From the NCBI GenBank assembly GCA_009869945.1, contig WIXG01000135.1:120975-184974 (forward strand): a stretch of 64,000 nucleotides of DNA, given 5' to 3'. The DNA is from Mesaphorura yosii. Lineage: Eukaryota; Arthropoda; Collembola; Poduromorpha; Tullbergiidae. Shown piece by piece: positions 50,301-63,824 of the stretch. The position numbers and the translations under genes were made by a program. Below the pieces are notes generated by a model that saw nothing but the letters and a program-made list of their open reading frames with translations, made no database searches and was not told the DNA's origin. Every line of letters begins with the position of its first letter. Position 1 is the stretch's first letter.

Positions 50301-53300
50301 TTTGGAAGTGCAGCGCTGCGCCTTGCCACTTCTTCACAGCGCAGCACATTACATGACCTTATTAGTGAATTTACAATCCGGTGCTAGTCAGAATTAACGA
50401 CTATGTATGAAATGAAATGAATTCCTCTGCTTGGTTCCATTCTGTGTGGAGCAAGAATATACGAAGGACATCCTGTGTGATATATTACAAATCTAATTAG
50501 ACTCAAGTTCATAGAGTCTTTTGGCTTGGCTTCGTCTTTCAATAGTTAATCTATTATAATAACTTCCTTTTCCTACTGGTTTGCTTTGCTAGCCGGCCTG
50601 GCTGCCTCAGTGTAAATATGTTCAGCACACAAATCAGACTCACCAACAAAAAAGGCCAGCCAACACATGCGCATTGAGTCGTTCATTTTTGGTGTATTGT
50701 ATTGATAATCCTTCCGCTTCTTTATTTGGCCAAAATCTATGCCAAGCCATACATGCTATTTATGTTTACTTTACAGAGTAGTGCGGCGTGCGGCAGCAGT
50801 GCCGAATGCAAAGAAGGAAAAGGAAGGAAGGTAACTCAAGACGACAAGGCAAGGGAACAAGATTGACAATCTGAAGGTTGTTCTTATTCAAAGACAACCT
50901 GAGCTCGCATTGAAGATATTTACATGCAAATGCGTATTTCGTATGATATCACTGCAATAATCCAGCTATTCAACCATATAAATAATTCATCGCATACAAA
51001 CAGAATAAGCCAGCACTGGCACTAGCAGCAGCATTTAGTTCAATTTCTTGTTTGTTCCTCAAGAATACAATTCGCTGAATAGTTCTTGCTTCTTACTCAC
51101 GCTTCGTAGGAATAGGAAATGCAAATCGTGGCTCTAAAGTTATGATTCTCATGAATACGAGTTCGAGCAGAGTTGTTCCTGCTTTGATGGTTATTGAGAT
51201 AGACATTTTTATCTCTGTCTTCAATTCCCCACATACCACGAATTTTGAGTTCCGAGTAATTCAACCCGGAATTTGAAAAACTGAATTTGATTAATAATGG
51301 GGTTCATTCATTCAGACAAGTTAAGCCAAGTCGAAGTTGAGGCCGAGTTTGAATGGCAGGATCAAACTCAATTCAATTGAAGTTGTAAGAGTTTTTGATG
51401 GTATAAATGTTCGATTCTGCACAACGTAACTTATAATTTGAGGCTTCACTTTCAAAATGTCACCTGCCAGCATCGCTGAAGCACGATGACTATAAAAGTG
51501 CAGGCTTATTAACTACCAGGAACAAAATTCCAAAACGGGAATGACAGGGCATGAAGACACAGACATACAATGACAGCAATTTATCGACAAGCATAATTTC
51601 ATATTCCCCATGCTTCACCGTCTAACTCTTCACTTGCAATGCGCCATTGTCTCGCAACTGAAGCGTGGTTGAATCGATTCTTGCAGTACTCAGCACATAC
51701 ACATACAATGTCTCGTCTAGGCATTTAAGCGAGGTTTAGGCATAGCGTACTAAATGCCAAAGCTATTTATTTTAATGTAGCCGCCGTCGTCGCTGTTTCT
51801 GTTGAACACTTGGGTCGGCAGCCCATTCGCAAGATTTTATGGCCATTTGAAGTACGAAATACACTTCAGATGAGTCATTCTCAAGTTGTGCGCAAAACCT
51901 CTGCTCTAACAAAGCTAAGCTTTGTCTGCCTGCCACGCTATGCCAAGACATTTCAATCTGTCTCCAGATGTTTGGCACGAAAGGCCAAGACAAGTCTTCA
52001 CATCACCATCGCCTAATGATGCTTTGATGAAATGTGAAACTTTATCAAAATGCATCGCGAAATAATGCCAAAACTAAAGTAAACATTTGTGCTGTGCTGC
52101 TTATTACCTGAGTAGCACTTGAAAGATGTTTGTGGAAAGTGATTTATGCTATACGCTCAATCTTAAATGTTCCAGTCTAATTGCATCATCAGGGAATAGA
52201 ATTAGATGAGGACTTGAGAATATTATGTTACATTTACGCATTTAGCTCAGCATTCGGGATTTTTCCTGATCCGCTTGCACTTGGCGCTTGGTGCGGCGTG
52301 CCTGCACTATTAATAGACAGATGCTAAATTTATACTCATTTCAAAATTCTGAATGCATGAGTCACAGCCATTCGAGACGATGGGATTTTAACAGATATAA
52401 AAATATGTTTGATTTTTGGCGTCGGTTCGAGGTTCTCAATCACAGACCGAGTCAAAGTTCTCAAAAGCGAGCGCTTACTCCGCCGATGAATCTGATTCAT
52501 AGTTCTGCGCAGTTTTGTAAAGATAGCAAACGGCATGGCACGGCAGTAAAGTATAAAAATAGATTATGCAGGATTAATTTACCAAAATTAGTGAAATAAG
52601 TCAGGCCTAATCACACTTTCAGGTAGGAGGAAGAATTGTAAACTGCATCCCAGTGAAAAAGTAGATCCCCAGGTTCACCGACCACGTGTGCCATTAAGCG
52701 ACAAGGATTATTGGAGTTTGTGTACCAATTTTACAACCACTTCAGAGAGGCGCAGCGCAACGCTGCAGCAGGAGTCAATTATGAAATAACAAAGTCAATT
52801 AAATTCTGTTTTGCAAGTTGTACTGGAACTGGAAGGATTATAAAGCTTAAAAGACAAGTGTGGTATTACGTTTGGTTTAAACTGTGAAGTATGGAAACCT
52901 TCAACCTTGCTGCTGCTGCTTAGTCATTAGTCACTGCCTTTGTTTTTGCAATGTCACGTTCCCAATGCAAAGTGCTTCTAAAATTATTCCGTTGCGCTCA
53001 TTACACGATTGTCATATGACTTGACTGTGATTGTTTTCCACCTGGCTGACATCGACCTCGCATTAGCGATATTATAAGATTTGCCAATTTTTAAATCAGC
53101 TCTGGAAATATTTTGCCAATTGCCAGATAGTCACAGGTTGAATTTTGCAACCGAACAACTGTGGCTACATTGAATTAGGTCAAGTCCCTGAAAAAGCCTG
53201 TTGAGAAACATCATACACAATGTGAAATATAAACAAAACTGAGGCTGAATCTCTGGCACTCTGCTTTCGATTTTTTCATCGCATGGCCCACACAGAGAGA

Positions 53301-55902
53301 TCGCGACATAAAAATGATGAAGATACTGATACTTGAGATCCCGAAAGCCCGAGCCATACATACATCGTGAGGCCCTGGCTTTATTCGCTCTATTTAAACA
53401 GCGGAGTGCAAAAAACACATGCTGAGATAGCTTTTGTCAAGGCTATTTTATTAGGACGACGCACTCCTATCTTCCTGTCAGTGAACAGCAGCAGAATAGA
53501 AAAATCAAACCGATGTGCAGTGTTTTTTGCGTCGAGCATTCGGCTAACATGCAATTAAACATCTGTCCATTCCATGGCTCACTTCGACTCACTTGAAATG
53601 CGACAACCTTAGCAAGGAGGAAAATCCACGCAGCATTTCGCAAATTGGCGCTGCGCATCACCTCATTTATCTATGCATTATCAAATGAAGGTCAATCGTA
53701 CAATGCAATGCAATTAAATGTGGATTTCAGCTGTAGTTTCGCCATTGCAGCATTGAACAACGAAGAATGAAGTAAATACATGTGATAAAATAGCTTGTTT
53801 TGCTCTTGTATATAAAGTCATGGACAGAAATGGAATCCCAGGAACGAACGTCCTTAACCCGTTCATAGAATCACAATTTTCACAATTACAATACAGCAAA
53901 ATCACTCTAAACTCGTGTCGTAGTATTCTTTGAATCAGGATGGATGAGCTAGTCCTCTTGAATTCCCAGAAAAGAAATTAGTACGTGATACTGTCATAGT
54001 CATTGTGATACCTGTTATGATAATCGGCCTGCCTGACTGCCGCTTCTGGAAAGTCGTCATATGAGATGCATCACTCATTGCCACGCTACACTTCTCTTTA
54101 AAGAAAACAAGTCAAAAGTCCGCAAGTGACAAGTAGCAAGTCATTCTTACACGAGAATCGTCGTCATCAGACCAAAATACTGCGCTGCATCTTCGAATGC
54201 GGAGCTTCAAGTTAGTTGCCTTTACCTTTAATTCTCATTTCGCATGGATGCATGCAAATGCAGATACAAAGTTCTTGTCCTACGTGATCATGCTTACGTA
54301 GAAGCAGCGAGTGCAAAATAAATGTACCGAAAGGGTTGCTGTGACGTAGGCATTACATAAATGCTACAGCGTGATTATTCACTATTGTAAGGCAAGTTAC
54401 CGTCCGGCAAGGCAAGGCAACTGGCAAGGTAAAATTGTCAGTGCCAGCACCACAGGTAGTGTATGCTACCACAGTCCACGCACAGGTAAATGGGAAACTT
54501 AATTAGAAACGGTGTGCAATGCCATGGTATGGCTTAAGTACTGCGATTGGCAACGATGACTCATACATTTTACGTAGTTATGTACGCTGTGCTGATATAA
54601 AAAATATTGCAACAACCTCGACTCGAGACACGAGGCTTGTCCCCTTTGCTTTTGCGTTTGTTTGCTGCTTGTGTTCGTGCCTGCATCTGCATTTTACTAC
54701 GTAATAACAACTTCCCATAAAATAAAATCATGACTATGATGACTTTGAACCAGTTGTTGATGTTTACGATTTTGGGAAATGCAAATCCGTTTGCATCATG
54801 CCAGAAGCACGGCATTGACGGCACCGCCATAAAAATGTCTCGTAGTTTACTTTCGTTGATGCATGTGCACGCCCGGCGCTTCACGCTCCGTGTGAATTCA
54901 TTAAGTGAGAGCTAATGGGGCATAAAGAAGCCGCAAACGGAAGTAGGGCCAACTATGTAGCAAGAAGCAAGTGCCATACTCCATAACTCAATCTTGTCGA
55001 TTACCACCATTTGAATCTGGATCTTAGGATCCGCCCGATCCTCAATGCAAAGACAATACTTGCGAATTGCGAATTCGTCTTCGTGACGCACACGAGACGA
55101 GACTAATTCTTAAGTTTTGGGTCGTTAATATGTACTTAAAATTACATCTCTTCTGGTTCTGCACCTGGTAAGCAATGTATATATGTATTTTGGGTATTGT
55201 GTACTTGTGCTATATAACAGCTCCCTAGCTCGACATGGAAAATTATGACTAATCCTAATCTATATGCGAGAAGATTGAAGATGAGGAATGAGATGCGCAA
55301 TTGGCTGCTATCTTTTACGACCATAGTAAATTATGTATCTAATTTGCCCGATCCCTCAACGTTCGTGGAATGCTTTCGTGTAGCACAGAAAACTTGCGCA
55401 CTGCATCTGAGACCAGTTGACCATCTAGCCTCATGAAACAATACGAAGTCCTGTCATTTACAAAATTACGGTCCGGACTATCAAACCCACTGCGACAGGG
55501 ATAGCCATATAAAGCCGGACTGGCCAGGCACGGCGTGAATATTTCATGACTTGCCGCATTCCATTCTGTCTACGCACGTACTTTTCAAGTACCCGTGCCC
55601 AATCGAAACGACTCACTCGTATGGGTGTCTGTGACATGTGTCATAATTTACGCTCGATCACTAGCGTGATCATAGTGCGACTACAACGCGACTGTATGCA
55701 ATAACCTTACTATGACCATGGCTAATTAACTACGGAACTATTTAATTATTAAGCAATTACAATGAAGAATTCTTACCTTGGAAGATGTCGACGTCGAAGA
55801 AGTAGCAAGTATTGTCACGGAAGATGAACTCGATCTCTTGGACGGCGTACTTGATATGATCTTGGGCACTGCAGCAACTTCTGTCTCCTTTGTATCACTC
55901 AT
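37925..55902 (-). CDS. DUSP10: Dual-specificity MAP-kinase phosphatase, DUSP10/MKP-5-like, complete, 4 exons
   Basis: Predicted to remove phosphate from Thr and Tyr of stress MAP kinases (JNK/p38). Coding join on the minus strand: 55902-55777, 44889-44211, 39027-38512, 38388-37925; 594 residues. An in-frame TAG 18 bases before the ATG supports the start. Residues 1-110 are Ser-rich. A rhodanese-like kinase-binding domain spans about 111-285: LLLDCRG (168-174), HIRGAVHIAC (182-191), then the basic cluster RFNRKR (194-199), the likely docking surface, and VLDLVS. The phosphatase domain is about 350-505: VLPFLYVGNA, general acid D423 in PVSDN, and the P-loop HCHAGISRS with C454 and R460, then ISPNLNFMGQL. 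The catalytic residues needed are present. A Ser/Asn insertion with seven Asn splits the rhodanese fold. The rhodanese end and the SPNLNFMGQL block favour DUSP10; IAYIMKT also resembles DUSP8/16, so the paralogue call is moderately sure. Confidence 0.93.
38512..39027 (-). CDS. DUSP10: DUSP10-like exon 3: end of rhodanese, linker, start of phosphatase domain
   Basis: The join restores YLTGGIKEF. Then come a Ser/Pro/Thr linker, LPFLYVGNARDANDPELLRKL and YVLSVTT, a His/Asn loop, and the general acid D423. The donor is GTAAGTGC, phase 1. Confidence 0.93.
39028..44210. other. DUSP10-like intron 2, 5.2 kb
   Basis: No supported gene. It has a 9-bp perfect stem with a 12-base loop at 41653-41682 and scattered GAATGAATG words. 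Confidence 0.55.
44211..44889 (-). CDS. DUSP10: DUSP10-like exon 2: rhodanese-like MAP-kinase-binding domain
   Basis: The acceptor is TTCTGTAG and the donor GTAAGCC after one base of a codon. It encodes residues 43-268. Arg/Ser-rich leader first, then SIDVNELAKRI, a Ser/Thr/Asn loop (127-163), and the conserved rhodanese strands LLLDCRGY and IRGAVHIAC. The donor follows IYLTG, a family block. Confidence 0.93.
44890..55776. other. DUSP10-like intron 1, 10.9 kb
   Basis: No supported gene on either strand. It holds an 11-base tandem repeat (45806-45836), a purine-rich tract at about 46070-46180 and a sequence pair shared with PLEKHG intron 2 at 55509-55538. All open frames are short and without family motifs. 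Confidence 0.55.
45806..45836. repeat. Minisatellite, 11-base unit ACCCAAGACCA
   Basis: Two full copies and nine bases of a third, without mismatch. Confidence 0.85.
55777..55902 (-). CDS. DUSP10: DUSP10-like exon 1: start, Ser-rich
   Basis: 42 codons from ATG to TCC-AAG at a GTAAGA donor, phase 0. Rich in Ser/Thr with no domain. Assigned by position, in-frame upstream stop, donor quality and matching phase to exon 2 across a 10.9 kb intron, so it is less sure than the other exons. Confidence 0.7.
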
Positions 55903-55906
55903 GCAT
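55895..55906 (-). promoter_or_regulatory. Minimal upstream ORF overlapping the DUSP10-like start
   Basis: The minus strand reads ATGCATGAGTGA: a three-codon frame whose stop lies inside the first codons of the main frame, with the main ATG beginning at its fifth base. If this leader is transcribed, it could lower or tune translation. Confidence 0.4.
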
Positions 55907-58900
55907 ACAAAGTAGGACTATCTTCCGTCCTCGGAGTTCAATACGTCCAAAAATAGAAGTAAATGTCCAATGTTTTCACTCGGTTTGGCTTGGACTGAAG
56001 TAAAGTAAAGTCAACAGTCACCTCGCAACTGAAAATGCTCAAACTGGTCTCATCCGTTCGCGTTACCTCACGAATTTACCAGAAAGCTACACTTGACGCT
56101 TATCACCTCGAACTGTCCACTGATAAGCTGAGACTCAGGCTCAGAAGTGCTGGTGGGGCGATGAGAGTCAGAGCCAGAGTCATCGTCATGTGTAATGCGA
56201 AATGATTGTTGCGATTTGTAGTGCAATATTTGGAGGGTATATGATTCACTGTTTGTGCACACGCTGCACGGTGTTTGGCTTATCTAATCAGTGTCCTGTC
56301 CAACAGACGGACGACGATGACAATGGCACAGTTGAATCAAAGTCTGATAAGTTGTGACACGGGGAAGTCAGCTTGGTTCGGTTCACGTACTGTCTCAATC
56401 AAGAAGCCGAAATTCGGTGTGTACACGCGTACAGGCGAAAAACCCGACAAACGAAAATGATCCCTTCTCTACCGATGCAGAACGTGGACTGAACCGACGT
56501 GAGATCTGCGCGAGTGTGCGAACGAGGTACGCGTACATGCCAAGTGATATGCTGCGAACGTCCTTTGATGCTACTCTATTCTGGTTGAGAGATGCCGTAC
56601 AACTTATATCTATACCAGTTGCCAGTACTTGCCAACCGTTGCGTTGCTTCAGGCCAAGCCACGCTAAAACCCAAAAGTATGAATCACATTCTTGTCTCAC
56701 TGGTGCAGTACACATGCGATGCACGCACCGAACGACTACCACGTCCACGAGTCTAGTCTAAATATGTTCTCCGCTACGCTGGCCATATTGTATAAATAAC
56801 TAAATACGCAAACAATTGGGGGAACGAAACGCAGTAGCATTATGAATCATACTAGCTAGTCTGCACTACGAGAGGGTTTTTGTTAACCGTTTGGTCAAGA
56901 TTCCCAGCACTGTTTTAATGTACGAGCTAACCCTTTTGCAGTCGCAGTGGCACTGTATATAAACAACGTCGCAGTTATGCTGCCCGAAACGTCAAAGCCA
57001 AGGCCGGCTGAGAGATGTGAATGATTTGATTCATGAATCTTAATTTGACATTTGCAAATGGCAAACTGCGTCGTGCAGCCAGATTTTGCGCTGAAAATGT
57101 CCACGACATGCAAATATTTGCAGGCCTGCGATCTGGGTTCTTCCTGTGTGTTTTGGCACGTAAATTGTGAATGAGAGATCAATGTCAGAGTGAATGAATT
57201 CATGTTCACAAGCCACAGGCACGTCGTCGTATTTAATAATTTGGGCCTAATGCGCAATGGCCTAAATTCTCAAAGTCAAAGTACGTCTAAGCTCAGCAGT
57301 TCACAGTTTAGCTAATGACCAGGCCATTAGCTCAAAGTTCGTTAGTTCGTTGGTGAACCTTCGAACTGGCATGGCATCGTAATGGCTAACGGCAATGAAT
57401 CATTCATCTCTTACTCATAAATTAATCAAACGTAGTAGTCTAGTCCCATTTTCGAAATCTGAATATTAGTAATCATGACCATGGTATACGCTGCTTTCTG
57501 CTTCATCATCCCTGAATCGAATCCCTTCCTGTAAAGCAACATTATTGTACGTGCATATGTGCAAGGGAATACGCAACGCAGCCGCAAAAATTCAGGGTAC
57601 ATCAACACAGCAGAAGCACACGTACCCGATTATAATTGGCCCTTATTAATTTGTGTAATAAAAGTGAGTCATAGTCACCCAGAGTCACAGGGACACATGA
57701 GACTCGGTTTGGATCGACTCATGCCAGTCTCATTTTTCCCATTGTTGTTGCGGACGAACGTTGGCCAAGCCCGTGGCATAAACTGTGGTATTTGTACAGT
57801 ATGACTCGTTTTGCATTTGGTCGACCTTACGCAACGACTAAGTTCATCTCTCTCTGACAGTATAGCGATGGGTGCGCGGTGCGTAATGCACGAGACACGA
57901 GATCGACCAGAGACGATGAGGATGACGACTTCTCCCTTTGCTAATTTCTAATACTTTGGCTAAACATTGTCCCTTGCATTGCTATCGCCAACGCCATACC
58001 CATTATGCAAGTGGTCGGCAATGCAGTGCATTGTGTCAGCAGCATTTGTAATTCATCGTGAACCCTAAAAAACGATGACTAACATGTAAACATACGCCAA
58101 ATTATAATCACCAACCCGGAAAGTTGATGTGGATGACAACGAGAGCGCGAGAGCGAGAGTGCGACAAAGAACGGGCGAAGTTTATTCGATACAATGACAA
58201 AGGCAATGGAAATTACGGCGATGGAAACGCATATGAACTCATTCCGATCAGAATTAATAAATTCGAATCGAACCCTTATTGAGTAAGGGTACGGTTCACG
58301 GGCCACGCGGCAAGGGCAGAGGCAGAGCGACAGTGCCACGAGTGCATTGTGCACACTTCAATTGTTCAGCATAAAAGAATTGAAACTTCAGCGGGCTGCA
58401 GTGTACAAGTGCAATGTGCAAGGCAGCTGAAAAAATTCGGTTCGGCTTAATTTCCAACGATAATAATTGTGTGATGTGAATGTGTGCTGCCACCGTCGCG
58501 CTGTGTTGATGAGTCACCACCAAATCATCTTTTTAGAGGGTTAATAATGCCCGGTCCGGGTCTGGCGATTGCCAGGGATGAACTGCGATTGTTGAAACTC
58601 TTAAAACTCAAAGCCAACTCGTAAAATATGCGACCTATACAAATTTTTTTGCGATTTTTTCCCTGCCTGCTTTAAAATGTGTGGCTCTTGATTCATAACT
58701 TTACTGTTACGTAGGCAGACAAGGAGCATGCAGGTGAACGAGAACAGGAAAGTCGTGCTTAATTCGCATTTCCGAGCATTGTGACTGTGCAGTGTGAAAA
58801 TGTGTCCGATTGCAAAATTGTATCAGGTTTCAGCAACGCAAACGTGCTGATTGTTGCTCAATCGCCAAATCCCAGTGACTCATCGCAGCAGAGTCGCATT

Positions 58901-61900
58901 TGCATAAATGAATTGCTAGGCTGAGCCATTACAATTAGCCACTTGAAACACACTTGAAGTGCTTGCAAATCGTTATAATTTATAAGGCACTGAAAGCGAA
59001 TAGCGACACATGCTGGGCCACCTGTGAGAATCAATAAATTACAGTCCTAAATAAGATTGAGACTGTCAAAGGAGCAGTGCCAATTTAAATTATTGTTCTT
59101 TTGCAATTTGCGCTCTGGGGTTAATTGCACACAGGCGGTACACTGATTCAGTTTAGTTCTCTTGTACATTTGACTGAACAGATGCGAAGGTCAAAATGCT
59201 CAATGATTATATCGTAATAAAGTTCCACGGTCCCGACACACGGATGATGTTGCAATTTTCATTGCAGGTGTCGGTGTCTCAATTTACCTCCCACGTAGTC
59301 GAACTCTGTTCTGTTCTGCTTCTCCGTGAAATGAAGCCTAAATTTTAAAAATAAGGTTGACATCATCCCAAGTCCTTTCTTAGTACCGGTACCCCATTCG
59401 CGTATACACAGGAAAAATTGCACAGTCACATGCATCCAAATTCCAATGTAAACAACAAAGTACAACATTACTCAGCGGAAGAAGGCAACGCTTGTTTTGA
59501 CTTTGAAGGAGACGAGACGGCATGGCACCAACCGAGAGTTCAAGATAGAGACAAGTGTAAAGTCAGACATCAAGCGATGACCAAGTCGGACGGCTTCAAT
59601 CTTCCCAGCGAGTATGGGCAATTGGCAAAAACAAAAACTGATGCCCTTGTCAGCATGAACATGGATGCAGTATAAATGAATGAAATGGTATTAGTGAAAT
59701 CGTCCTGGTTTAGCGTGAGCTAAAAGTTGCCGCATACACTCCAGTCAAATTAATGTGTCATTTCCCAAGAGACGACCATGTCCATTCCAAGTTTCATTCA
59801 AATATGCGCGTATTGGGTAGACATTGTGTTCGACCAGGCTACTTGTTATCAAGATCCTTCCAAATAATTTCTACTCTAAATGGTCTTTCAAGTCAAATTT
59901 CATTCCCACTGACTCGCATTCATACGGAGAAGTACGAGAAGCATAGCAAAACTGTGCGTATCGCCCTTGTGTATGTACGTGCTCAAGCTGCATTGCGAAG
60001 GTTATCGATTTTCTTGTATGAAAATGTAGGAAAGTGGAACAAATCCCATCTACGTGCAACATCTGAGCTGAGCGAAGTCACAACAAATGCCGGCACGACA
60101 GGCTGAATCCTCGTATAAAATTCAATCAATGAATGAATGGATCGTGATGCCACGCACAAAGCTACGCGAGAGACTAGGGCCAGAGCCAGGCTTGAGTCGA
60201 ATGAATTAACCTAATCTTAGCCTGTCGTCCATTATCCAGGAACGGAACAGGAACGGCAACAGCCACGTATTAAATGACAAGATTAAATCAATGCGAATGA
60301 GTAATGCACGAACAGGAGAGGCTCAATCCGGATCCGGCAGGCACCAATTCCTGTTTCTGTTTCTCAATGACAGAAGGGTTATCGTTCCGCAGAGGTTCAC
60401 TTCACGCTGTACCGAGTGGAATCACTTCACGTTATCGGATCGGATGTTCTTGTTTCCCTTTGCTGCGTCGAAAAAATTAAATTTCCGTTTCTGTTCTCAA
60501 TGCGAACGAGTGTCAATACGATTGCTGTGGTTCGGTTTGGCAGGCGTAAAAATAGATTCTGAAGTAGAAACAAAGGATTTGCTTTCATTCCGGTCGCTAT
60601 ATCGCATGACGCGAAAGATTTGGTGATAAGTAATCTTGAGTACTTCTTAAAATACTGTATGCAATGTGCTTGTAAAGTAAGTTGATCTCTTGAACCTAAC
60701 CAGAACCGAGACCATGACCATAGCCATATTCCATATCTCCCTCTCCTGATCTGGCCCGGCTTCAGCTTATTTTCGAAAACAACACAATTAAACACTAAAA
60801 ATCTGAAGAAATGAACCTTTCGGTCGTGCCAGACTGGCTGATATCGCATCTGTTTCCAGTTTTCAGTCTCCACTCAAGGAAATGAGCTCACTTGACTTTT
60901 CCTCCTACGCTCATCAATAAACGCGTCAAGTTAAGCGGAGATTGCTCCCCAATGACATGTGCTTAAGTTTTCCTCTCCACACGCCTGTCTCGCTGCAGAA
61001 GGCGAAGGCAGAGTCAGAAGGGTTCCGATATGATCCAGTTTCGAAATGTTGTAAATAAACAGAGCAGACGTTAAAAGGGCTTCAAAGAAAGCTGTTGTTT
61101 TCTCAATCTCTGCCGTCCTTCAACATTTCATCTACTCTTACAGGAACAGGCGGCAAGTAGCAAGTGGGAATAAGGAGTCAATCCCTTAAGGGCATTTCGC
61201 GCTTTTCACATTGCATATCAAACCGTTGCGTGGATGCCGCTGATTTCCATGATTATTCCCATAGTCAGAATCACAGATGCACAAAGGATCGTCTGACTTG
61301 AATGAAATTCTTCAGACCACCGCCCGCCTAAATCCTAAATATACTGACCAAATAGAAACAAGTTCCGTGCGCGGTAAGCGGAAGTTGATTTTGATGGACC
61401 GTTGGTCATTCATTCCTTCAACTGGTCACAATGGCTTGATTAATGGTCCTGCCTCGCGCCGCAATGAAAAGCAAATTGGGGCCTATTTGACCAGCACGTA
61501 CTAAATGGACTTGGACAATGAAAATGTCAATGCAAGGGCAATGGCAATGGCGATACGCAATAATAACCTCTGAGATCATTCCATTCCGTACGATTCACGT
61601 CCTGTTCCAATTCTCATCTCAGCCCCATGGCTATTATTTCGGTCTTAATCACCAAATTGTTAGTCTTTTGCCTCGTGCACGTGCAGCAACAAGAAAAGTG
61701 GAAATAGAATGTTTATATTTGTCGCGGCGCGGCTTGACGTTCACGCTGAGACAAAATTATCATTTCATGTTGCCAGTAAGCAGTCGCAGTCGCAGTCGTT
61801 TAGTTTTGGGAGCAGACAACAGCAACAAGACGAGTTAAGGGCAACCGGAAAGGTTACGTCATCGATACTTTTAATAATTCTGACAAAAGGCAGGCGGTCG

Positions 61901-63824
61901 TTGCAGTCGACTCGTGTGATTTATGGGAGAATGAATGGCATTTCGAACTTGGACGACTTGAAAGGAAATCGAGACAGGAAGGAGTTGGCTGGATGCTGGA
62001 TACTGAAATCTCTTCTGTAATCAAATCAGGGAGTTCGAACTTAGTTGCAGTGTGGCAATAGCATAGCAATATGGAAGCCATAATCAATCTTATCAGGAGG
62101 AGATTGTGACTTGCGACTAACTCATTTCTCTGGTTCTTTCACTGGGACTGGCTAAAGAGGTGAGAATCCCCGTCACTGAACTCCCGACCCGTGGAAATTC
62201 AGATTCATTCATTCCAGTCGCATATCGCAGGTCGCAATGCAGTCAAGCCAATGTCATAAACCTTCTTTCTAGAATTATTAACTACTGATAGGTCCCCTTA
62301 CATAGTTTACGGTCTTTGCCTATGACTAATCCGCCTGGCTGGCTTGGCTTGAGCCTGCGCGTGTTTGTAAACGCAATTGACATCCAGCTCCAGTCGTAGT
62401 CGTAGTTCATTCATTCTTCATCCAAATATTAGCATATTTACTGATCGTGCGTTAAATTACTATTGCTGCTTGCCTAGCACATTGTTAACCTCTTACTCAA
62501 CAACTAATAACAATATTTAATCTGATACTGCGTTCTAGCTCGAACTCTCCTTCCGGTTACCGTTGCAAAATCAGGACTGCTGAATGAGAGTGAAATTGAA
62601 ATCAGCACGCAAGCGCGGCATTACTTATTGTAATGTCGCATTTATGATTGCAGCAACAATGGAAGATTCAAGCCAAATGCCAAACTAATGGCAAAGCACT
62701 GAAAAAGTATGACACAGCGGCCAGATGATGTTGGACATGTGGACATGAGCGCCTTGGAGTACCTTTGGCTCTCGATTCTCGAATCCCCTTCAAAATTTTT
62801 ATAATGAATTCATTTATGCAATAGCAATTGGGATTGAAATGAGTCGAACGATTCCAGCAATGGATGGAATGGAATTACTACTCAAATTAATGTTATGATT
62901 CATTCATTCTCAGGCCCATGCATGCTGCATTTCAATAATTTATCCGTACACATCATCTGCTCCTTTTAGTCATCATCAACACCACGGACCACGGTGGAGT
63001 GCGTAAATAAGGACAGATGTTTAGTTTGAGTCGGCAAGCAGAGGAGAGACCCTTTTTTGTGAGTTCGAATTGCATGCAATGCAGAGTACATAAAGATTAT
63101 GCCTGTGCCGGACTTGAAAGAGGACCCTTCAATGAGGAGGGATACCGAGTATGAGTATGACGTGTCCTCTCAATTGTGCGTTGTACTTTTGTCATCAGCG
63201 AGACGCTCGTGAGTGCCACGAACCGCCCAGCAGCAACAGTCTTTTCGGTCAAGAATGAATGAACGAGACGATGGTGAAAATGTGATGTTGATCGCGTGCC
63301 TGTATGCCTGCCCATTGATCACACTCTGATTAACCTCTCTACAGCATCACGCTTGAATGGTTTGCAACTGGAAGCTGTGTGATTGTGAACAATGAAATCT
63401 GAAATCACTATCACTCAAAAATATTAGATCCCAACTCTGATTGAATTCGTACACCATGCAAGCGCCACGCCGCCCCATGCCTTGCTCGATCAAATGAGTC
63501 ATAAAAATCGGACGGGACGAAGGCAGACCGGGCCGGGCAAGGGTTGTAATTATGATTCAACCTAGAGCGGACGCGGTGCACTAAATGAATGAATCTTCTT
63601 GCCGCCTGAATAAACAGCGATGCAAACAGTTGAAAACTTCCTTCCACAACACCCATGGAGCATGGCCAACCGACTGCACCGCATCGCTTTTGGCTTGTTC
63701 CATTTCCTTCCTATTCCGATACAGGTTTCCAGTTTTTAAGGAAGTGTTTCTTCTGATGGCTACGATTACGATTACACGATTACAAATCTCTCACAACGCA
63801 AATAATAGTATCCTTAACCTTTTA
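55907..63824. other. Region upstream of DUSP10-like gene, no gene seen
   Basis: About 7.9 kb without a supportable coding region. It would include the DUSP promoter, but I find no convincing minus-strand TATA box. A six-base tandem (GCAGTC, three copies) is near 61783-61799 and several CATTCATTC words occur near 62213, 62411 and 62902. Confidence 0.5.

Noticed and set aside
56788-56795. TATAAATA upstream of the DUSP10-like gene
   Set aside because: It is on the plus strand, opposite to the gene, and about 890 bases from the start codon.
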